Assembly (NCBI GenBank): GCA_900552735.1
Contig: USBA01000020.1
Location: 1-16,623 of the forward strand
Direction: 5' to 3'
Origin: an uncultured Collinsella sp.
Lineage (GTDB): Bacteria; Actinomycetota; Coriobacteriia; Coriobacteriales; Coriobacteriaceae
Length of the DNA stretch: 16,623 bases
Made by a program: the position numbers and the translations under genes. The notes below the pieces were generated by a model. The model was not told the DNA's origin and made no database searches. It saw nothing but the letters and a program-made list of their open reading frames with translations. How positions within the stretch are numbered: the first letter of the stretch is position 1; the number at the start of each line of letters is the position of its first letter. Positions 11,962-16,623 of this stretch are shown piece by piece.

Positions 11962-14454
11962 ATGACCGCAACCGCCAGTCGAACCACCAACCGCAGACCC
12001 GAGCTCTTGGCCCCCGCCGGAGGCCCGGAGCCCTTTGCCGCCGCACTCGCTGCCGGGGCAGACGCCATCTACTGCGGCATGGGAAGCTTCAACGCCCGCC
12101 GCAAGGCCACCAACTTTACCGACGAGGCCTTTGAGCAGGCCTGCCGTGCTGCACACCTGGCCGGGTCGCGCGTCTACGTCACGGTCAACATCGTCATCAA
12201 GCAGTCCGAGATGGGCGATGCGCTGCAACTCATCCATTGCTGCTCCACGCTGGGCGCCGACGCCTTCATCATACAGGACTGGGGTCTGTTCTTTGAGGTC
12301 AAGCGCACCATGCCCGGCATCGAGACGCACATCTCAACCCAGGCGAACATCCATGACGACCGCGGGACTATCTGGTGCCGCGAGCAGGGCGCCGACCGCG
12401 TAACCCTCTCGCGCGAGCTTTCCATCGACGAGATTGCCGCCATTCACGATGCCGCGCCCGATGTGGACCTTGAAGTCTTTAGCCACGGTGCCATCTGCTT
12501 TTGCTACTCGGGCCTGTGCCTGCTCTCGAGCTTTGCCATGGCGGGCCGCTCGGCCAACCGCGGCATGTGCGCTCAGCCCTGTCGCCTGCCTTACGAGCTG
12601 ATCGACGAGAACGGCCGCGCGCTCTCCCCTGCCGGTCGCGAGCGCGCTCTATGCCCGCGTGACACCAACACCTCACAGCTTGTTCGCCGTCTGTATGATG
12701 CCGGCGCCGCATCGCTCAAGCTCGAGGGCCGCATGAAGGCGCCCGATTACGTGTACTCCATCGTTGATGTGTATCGTCACGAAATTGATGACATGCTGGC
12801 AGGGGTCGCCGTTGCCAAGGACGAGGAAGCCGCTCGCCAGCGCCAGCTCAAGCGCTGCTTCAACCGCGACTTTACGCACGCCTATCAGGACGGCACCTCG
12901 GGCGACGAGATGATGAGCTATGAGCGTTCCAACAACCGCGGCCAGATCGTTGGCACGGTGCTGGGCAGCCGCCCGGCCAACCGCGACGTGCGCGGGCTCA
13001 AACCCGACGACCGCCGTCGCCGCGCCGCCATCGCCCGCATTGAGCTGTTTGAGCCCGTGGGCAAGGGCGACCTGCTGGAACTTCGCCACGACAATGAGTT
13101 CGACCAATTCCTGACCACCATTGCCGCCGATGATGCCGCCGCGGGCGACATCATCGAATGTCGCGTTCCCCGCAGTATGCCCGAGGGCTGCCGCGTCCGC
13201 GTGATTCGCAGCCAGCGTGCCATCGACGCCGCCGGCGCCGCGCTCAAGCGCGATGTGCTGCGCCGCCGAGCTGTTGATGTGTCCGTCGTGGCGCGCCTGG
13301 GCGAGCCGTTTACTGTCACACTCACCTGCTGCGACGACCCCGCGCTTACCGCCACCGCCACCGGCTTTACCGTCGAGGCCGCCAAGACCCGCGCCGTCGA
13401 GGCGGCAGACCTGGTTGAGCATGTGGGCCGCATGGGCTCTTCGCCCTTTGAGGCAGCGAGCTTTGACATTTCGCTCGACGCCGGCTGCGGTATGGGCTTC
13501 TCCGCCGTGCACAAGGTGCGCGCCGCCGCCTGTAAGGCGCTGGAAGAGGCCATTCTGGCACCGTACGAGGAACGCGCGAAAACGCTCGAGCTGCCGGTGC
13601 TCGACAAATGTACTCGTCCCATGCCCGAGCACTACCGCGACGAGCCGCAGATCTGCGCCACCGTCACCTCGCTCGAGGCCGCCGAGGCAGCCCGCGCGGA
13701 GGGTGCAACGCGCATCTATATGACCACCGACGCACTCGATGCGGCCAAGCTCTCCCCCGCCGATACGTTTGAGCAGGACATCGTACCCGTGCTCGATGAG
13801 GTCTGCCGCGCCGTTGACCACGTCCGCGTTGACCCATGGGTTGTTGCCGGCGCCACGGTCGCTATTGGCAACATCTCTGAGCTTGCCCTGGCCGCCCAGG
13901 TTGGCGCCACGGCCGAGATTCGCTCTTGCCTGCCGGTGCACAACACGCCCTGCATGGAGGCGCTTGCCGAGCGCGGAGCCGGTGCGTTTTGGCTCTCGCC
14001 CGAGATCACGCTCGACGAGATTGTCTCGCTCGGCGCCGCCGCGCCCGCTGCTCTGGGCATCACCGTCTTTGGCCGCCCGCGCGTCATGACAAGCGAGCAT
14101 TGCATTCTGCAGGTTGCCAACGGCTGCATCCACGATTGTGCCAACTGCCGCCTGCGTGCCTGCAAGCTCTCGCTCAAGAATATCGACGGAAAGGTCATGC
14201 CCGTCCGCACCGACATCCACGGCCGCTCTCGCCTGTACGATGCCTACCCCATCGACCTCACGCCGCAGGTTCCTCAGCTGCTCGACGCCGGTGTGCGTCG
14301 CCTCATGGTGGACGGAACGCTGCTCGAGACGGATGAGGTGGGCCGTGCCGTCGCCCGCGTCCGTCGTGCCGTCGAAGCAGCGCAGGCCGGCCGCAAGCCC
14401 GCCGCCCGCCTACGCGGGGCGACCTCAGGCTGCATGTTTGTGGGAATCAGCTAA
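11962..14454 (+). CDS. U32 peptidase-family protein with Collagenase/DUF3656 architecture
   Basis: The 830-aa protein belongs to family U32, whose characterised bacterial members include RlhA, TrhP and UbiU/V, Fe-S proteins that hydroxylate RNA or quinones using prephenate; others were described as collagenases. Residues 14-300 are the U32 domain with ELLAPAGG at 14-21 and the signature EVFSHGAICFCYSGLC at 171-186, followed by C203 and C207 (NRGMCAQPCR), giving the expected Fe-S cysteines. A DUF3656-type middle region is near 380-510. The C-terminal third adds a second cysteine group: C714, C722, C726, C729 and C734. Length and architecture resemble YdcP/RlhA-type proteins more than true proteases. 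The start is ATG 11962 with AAAGG 6 nt upstream. It is followed after 15 bp by a pseudouridine synthase, which supports an RNA-modification role. Specific substrate unknown. Confidence 0.9.
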   Translation: MTATASRTTNRRPELLAPAGGPEPFAAALAAGADAIYCGMGSFNARRKATNFTDEAFEQACRAAHLAGSRVYVTVNIVIKQSEMGDALQLIHCCSTLGADAFIIQDWGLFFEVKRTMPGIETHISTQANIHDDRGTIWCREQGADRVTLSRELSIDEIAAIHDAAPDVDLEVFSHGAICFCYSGLCLLSSFAMAGRSANRGMCAQPCRLPYELIDENGRALSPAGRERALCPRDTNTSQLVRRLYDAGAASLKLEGRMKAPDYVYSIVDVYRHEIDDMLAGVAVAKDEEAARQRQLKRCFNRDFTHAYQDGTSGDEMMSYERSNNRGQIVGTVLGSRPANRDVRGLKPDDRRRRAAIARIELFEPVGKGDLLELRHDNEFDQFLTTIAADDAAAGDIIECRVPRSMPEGCRVRVIRSQRAIDAAGAALKRDVLRRRAVDVSVVARLGEPFTVTLTCCDDPALTATATGFTVEAAKTRAVEAADLVEHVGRMGSSPFEAASFDISLDAGCGMGFSAVHKVRAAACKALEEAILAPYEERAKTLELPVLDKCTRPMPEHYRDEPQICATVTSLEAAEAARAEGATRIYMTTDALDAAKLSPADTFEQDIVPVLDEVCRAVDHVRVDPWVVAGATVAIGNISELALAAQVGATAEIRSCLPVHNTPCMEALAERGAGAFWLSPEITLDEIVSLGAAAPAALGITVFGRPRVMTSEHCILQVANGCIHDCANCRLRACKLSLKNIDGKVMPVRTDIHGRSRLYDAYPIDLTPQVPQLLDAGVRRLMVDGTLLETDEVGRAVARVRRAVEAAQAGRKPAARLRGATSGCMFVGIS

Positions 14455-14469
14455 CCGAAAGGCTTACAC

Positions 14470-15129
14470 GTGAACGAAGAACCTCAAGTCCTCTACTGCG
14501 ACGCCTGGCTCATGGCCATCGACAAGCCCGCCGGCATGATCGTCCACGGCGACGGCACCGGCGAGCGCACGCTCACCGACTACGCCAGCGACCTGCTGCT
14601 GGCGATGGGCGACGGCTTTGCCGCGACCGACATGCAACCGCTCAATCGCCTGGACCGCAACACCACCGGCGTGGTGCTGTTCTCGCTCGACAAGCAGACG
14701 CAGCCCGCCTTTGACCAGATGGTCATCGACCACGCTTTCGAAAAGCACTATCTGGCGCTCGCCGAGGGCAAAATCGACTGGAACGAGAAGCTCATCGACA
14801 AGCCCATCGCCCGCGACCGCCACGACAGCCGCAAGATGCGCGTCGGCGCCAGCGGCAAGCCGTCTCAAACGCGCGTGAAGGTGCTCAAGCGCCTTAAGAG
14901 CCGTCGAGGCCTGCCCACGCGTTCGTATATCGATGTTGAGCTGCTCACCGGTCGCAAACACCAGATCCGTGTGCACCTGGCCAGCGAGCGTCACCCCCTG
15001 GTTGGCGACGACCTGTACGGCACGCCGCGTCCTTGCGGCCTCATGCTCCATGCCCATAGCGTGTCCTTTACGCATCCCGTAACCGGCGAGCACATCCACA
15101 TCGAAGCCCCCTGCCCCTGGGAGCCCTAA
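14470..15129 (+). CDS. RluA-family RNA pseudouridine synthase
   Basis: The 219-aa enzyme isomerises uridine to pseudouridine in rRNA or tRNA. The catalytic motif NRLDRNTTGVVLF at 59-71 contains the Asp nucleophile D62. Further family blocks are IDKPAGMIVHG at 17-27, RKHQIRVHLA near 157-166, and HPLVGDDLYG near 169-178. There is no N-terminal S4 RNA-binding domain, so it is a short RluA-type protein; the exact target cannot be told. The start is GTG 14470 with GAAAGG 7 nt upstream, 15 bp after the U32 gene, implying co-transcription. Its stop codon overlaps the first arm of the terminator-like hairpin repeat. Confidence 0.93.
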   Translation: MNEEPQVLYCDAWLMAIDKPAGMIVHGDGTGERTLTDYASDLLLAMGDGFAATDMQPLNRLDRNTTGVVLFSLDKQTQPAFDQMVIDHAFEKHYLALAEGKIDWNEKLIDKPIARDRHDSRKMRVGASGKPSQTRVKVLKRLKSRRGLPTRSYIDVELLTGRKHQIRVHLASERHPLVGDDLYGTPRPCGLMLHAHSVSFTHPVTGEHIHIEAPCPWEP

Positions 15130-15167
15130 ACCACCACAATGGGGACAGGCACCTTTGTGGTGGTTTT
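15128..15167 (+). terminator. terminator-like hairpin, copy 1 of a 39-bp repeat
   Basis: A perfect 12-bp stem (15128-15139 with 15155-15166, core CCACCACAA/TTGTGGTGG) has a 15-nt loop containing GGGGACAGGCACC and ends in TTTT. It overlaps the stop codon of the pseudouridine synthase gene. The 39 bp at 15129-15167 recur exactly at 15418-15456. Confidence 0.7.
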
Positions 15168-15196
15168 GCCCAATGGCTCAGCCGCGGTCCCAAAAC

Positions 15197-15333
15197 GTCT
15201 CGATCTGTAACAGTTAGAATCCATTTTCCGGTCTATCCGTTACAGATCGAGACATTCGAATCCCCCTCAAGGGAAAATCTCAATCTGTAACAATAACTCG
15301 TCAAAATCGGTCCCAGATGTTACAGATTTAGAC
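15197..15333. repeat. second alternating inverted-arm array (two units)
   Basis: Four 15-nt arms alternate in orientation: GTCTCGATCTGTAAC at 15197-15211, its exact inverse at 15239-15253, ATCTCAATCTGTAAC at 15277-15291, and GTTACAGATTTAGAC at 15319-15333. Both units have a 27-nt centre, with arm spacing 42, 38 and 42 bp. The design (15-nt arm, constant-length variable centre, inverted arm, tandem units) parallels the array at 161-577, although the arm sequence is unrelated. Confidence 0.85.
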
Positions 15334-15350
15334 TAAACCGGCAGACAACG

Positions 15351-15385
15351 AAAGCGGCAACGCCCGTGATGGACGTTGCCGCTTT
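15351..15385 (+). terminator. rho-independent terminator hairpin
   Basis: AAAGCGGCAACG (15351-15362) and CGTTGCCGCTTT (15374-15385) form a perfect 12-bp stem with an 11-nt loop, followed by TCTAT on the plus strand. On the minus strand the stem ends in CTTTCGTT, so it may also serve the DeoR-family gene arriving from the right. Confidence 0.75.
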
Positions 15386-15417
15386 TCTATTGAGAAAACT
15401 AATCGGTTTTCGTTGCT

Positions 15418-15456
15418 AACCACCACAATGGGGACAGGCACCTTTGTGGTGGTTTT
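15418..15456. repeat. terminator-like hairpin, copy 2 of the 39-bp repeat
   Basis: This is an exact second copy of the 39-bp element at 15129-15167, in the same orientation, 289 bp away. The 11-bp stem ends in TTTT on the plus strand only. It lies 15 bp beyond the stop codon of the minus-strand DeoR-family gene, where its T-run points the wrong way for that gene. Confidence 0.85.
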
Positions 15457-15471
15457 GGCCTTGTCCCATCG

Positions 15472-16218
15472 CTAGACCGTGATGACGTTGTCCATCGACT
15501 GGTACTTGGCGGGCACCTCGCCCGTAGTGATGATCGTTGCGTCGCGGAAGTCCGCAAACTTGACGGGCGCCACCATGCCAAATTTGCTGGCGTCCGAGAT
15601 TACGAAGCGTTTGGCGGTATGGCGCATCGAGATACGCTTGACCTGTGCTTCCTCGATATCCGGTGTGGTGAGACCTTGCTCGGCGGCGATGCCATTGGAA
15701 CCCCAAAAGCCGCAGTTGAAGTTATAGCGGTCCAGAGTTGCCAAGGCATCGGGACCGACGAGCGCCTCGGTCTCGGGCTTGAGCTCGCCGCCCAGCACAA
15801 CGGTGCGCATGCCGCGCAAGGCGAGGTGCTGAGCGTGAAGCACGGAATCAGTCACATAGGTGACGCCCTCAAGGCGCGGAAGATGCTCGATGAGCTTGAG
15901 CGTCGTCGATCCCGAATCGATATACACAAAGCTATCGGGCTCCACCAGGGCCGCGGCACGAGCACAGATGCGCTCCTTGTCATCGTTATGGAGATCACTG
16001 CGTTCGCTGATCGTCAAGTCGCGCGTCACGTGCGCGCGCTCCAGACTCGTCGCACCTCCGTGCACCTTGGCGATACGGTGCGCGCGGTCGAGCGTTTGCA
16101 AGTCACGGCGAATGGTGGACGGTGTCACGCCCAGGGCCTCGGCAAGTTCCGGCACGGTAACCGAGCCGGCCTGCTGCACCATCGACACGATCGTATTGAG
16201 CCTATCTTCCGCAAGCAT
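15472..16218 (-). CDS. DeoR-family transcriptional regulator
   Basis: The 248-aa sugar-metabolism type repressor has an N-terminal DeoR helix-turn-helix (about residues 5-57; TVPELAEALGVTPSTIRRDL at 21-40, then VHGGA at 52-56) and a DeoRC sensor domain (about 75-235) with the phosphosugar-binding type motif IDSGSTT at 100-106 and GLTTPDIEEAQVKR near 182-195. It probably binds a sugar phosphate and controls nearby carbohydrate genes outside the window. The start is ATG 16218; its ribosome binding site lies within the last codons of the upstream oxidoreductase gene, so the two are translationally coupled and that enzyme may share its pathway. The effector is unknown. Confidence 0.93.
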   Translation of the reverse strand: MLAEDRLNTIVSMVQQAGSVTVPELAEALGVTPSTIRRDLQTLDRAHRIAKVHGGATSLERAHVTRDLTISERSDLHNDDKERICARAAALVEPDSFVYIDSGSTTLKLIEHLPRLEGVTYVTDSVLHAQHLALRGMRTVVLGGELKPETEALVGPDALATLDRYNFNCGFWGSNGIAAEQGLTTPDIEEAQVKRISMRHTAKRFVISDASKFGMVAPVKFADFRDATIITTGEVPAKYQSMDNVITV

Positions 16219-16221
16219 CGC

Positions 16222-16623
16222 TTACTCCTCCTCGGGGTAGACGACTCCCCAGTCGACGCGGAGCTTGGTCATGAGCTCCATCACATCAGAAGCATAATCC
16301 AGAAGCTCACGCTTGGAATCGTCGCCGGCGACGGCCTGCTCGAGGTCAGCCATCTCGTAGCACAGGGCATAAGCCTCGGTGCCCGCGGCGACCTCCTCGC
16401 GATGACCGTCCGCGGTCCACACGATCGTCGCGTGATCGGCGCGCGGATACTCGTTGACCTCGATATAGCAATTGTCAAAGCTGATAACCGAGCGCTTTGG
16501 CTGCTTGGAGTGGAGCGTAAGGCTCACGACGCCCAGCTGCTGCTCGGCATTGCGGCAGACGATGCCGCCTGCAACGTCCACGCCGGCCTCGCAGGTGTTA
16601 CCCAGGGACACGACCTCGACGGG
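16222..16623 (-). CDS. Gfo/Idh/MocA-family oxidoreductase, 3' part only
   Basis: The open frame continues past the right edge of the window, and 133 C-terminal codons plus the stop are visible. The sequence fits the C-terminal substrate-binding and oligomerisation domain of NAD(P)-dependent sugar or inositol oxidoreductases: a beta-strand-rich stretch (VVSLTLHSKQPKRSVISFDN, then YIEVNEYPRADHATIVW) followed by helices with CYEMADLEQAV and ASDVMELMTKLRVDWGVVYP. The N-terminal Rossmann domain would lie outside. The GTG at 16609-16611 is an internal codon, not a start, because the frame stays open upstream. Substrate unknown; pairing with a DeoR-family regulator points to sugar or polyol metabolism. 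Confidence 0.75.
   Translation of the reverse strand, partial: PVEVVSLGNTCEAGVDVAGGIVCRNAEQQLGVVSLTLHSKQPKRSVISFDNCYIEVNEYPRADHATIVWTADGHREEVAAGTEAYALCYEMADLEQAVAGDDSKRELLDYASDVMELMTKLRVDWGVVYPEEE
16225..16233 (-). promoter_or_regulatory. ribosome binding site of the DeoR-family gene inside the upstream CDS
   Basis: GAGGAGGAG on the minus strand encodes the final Glu-Glu-Glu of the oxidoreductase and lies 6 nt before ATG 16218. This is an arrangement for translational coupling. Confidence 0.75.

Larger units (their letters stand above)
15130..15471. other. repeat-rich intergenic region
   Basis: These 342 bp contain no gene I can support. They consist of the duplicated 39-bp hairpin element at both ends, four alternating arms of a second repeat family (15197-15333), and a terminator hairpin (15351-15385). 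A small hairpin GAAAAC/GTTTTC lies near 15393-15410. Confidence 0.7.

Noticed and set aside
12673..14220. Minus-strand open frame of 515 codons opposite the U32 gene
   Set aside because: The plus strand has the U32 signature motif, a good ribosome binding site and a stop closely followed by another gene. The minus frame has no such support.

Overview
The window looks like chromosomal DNA from a high-GC anaerobe of the Coriobacteriia, most likely a Collinsella-type gut actinobacterium. This placement is an inference: it rests on high GC with a G/C-ending codon bias, on AGGAG-like ribosome binding sites, on a selenium-type xanthine dehydrogenase cluster, and on short repeat families in the intergenic spaces. 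No rRNA or tRNA genes, CRISPR arrays, insertion sequences or phage genes were recognised.

Region 1 (1-701) has no supportable gene. It holds a strikingly regular array of 15-bp arms in alternating orientation, one every 31 bp (161-577, with a probable eroded unit at 99-144). A minus-strand terminator at about 599-630 follows it.

Region 2 (702-10078, minus strand) is one apparent operon. In transcription order it encodes an NCS2 purine permease, SsnA (amidohydrolase), YgfK (FAD/NAD(P)/Fe-S oxidoreductase, the 'selenate reductase' subunit family), an RnfB-like four-cluster ferredoxin, and a fused [2Fe-2S]/molybdopterin xanthine dehydrogenase. This matches the selenium-linked anaerobic purine/urate catabolism gene set. 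The likely scheme is import of a purine, hydroxylation or reduction at the molybdenum enzyme, electron transfer through the ferredoxin to or from YgfK, and ring hydrolysis or deamination by SsnA. A separate FAD subunit gene is absent and the ferredoxin sits in its place. Two hairpins of identical geometry follow the permease and ssnA genes.

Region 3 (10079-10429) is an AT-rich divergent promoter region. It has a good minus-strand promoter overlapped by a Fur-box-like sequence, plus several dyads. It separates the operon from a plus-strand YheO-type PAS/HTH regulator (10430-11086), which is the obvious candidate regulator. A strong bidirectional terminator (11141-11175) separates the regulator from ridA (minus, 11205-11582), which has a structured leader.

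Region 4 (11583-15129) starts with an intergenic segment carrying an inverted pair of a short repeat. Two plus-strand genes follow: a U32 peptidase-family protein with the Collagenase/DUF3656 architecture, and an RluA-family pseudouridine synthase.

Region 5 (15130-15471) is repeat-rich: two identical 39-bp hairpin elements flank a second array of alternating inverted arms and a terminator. Region 6 (15472-16623, minus) holds a DeoR-family regulator translationally coupled to the 3' end of a Gfo/Idh/MocA oxidoreductase that runs off the window.

The parts least explained by known features are the alternating inverted-arm arrays (1-577 and 15197-15333), the NCS2 permease with both conserved carboxylates changed to glutamine, and the regulatory layout of the purine operon.
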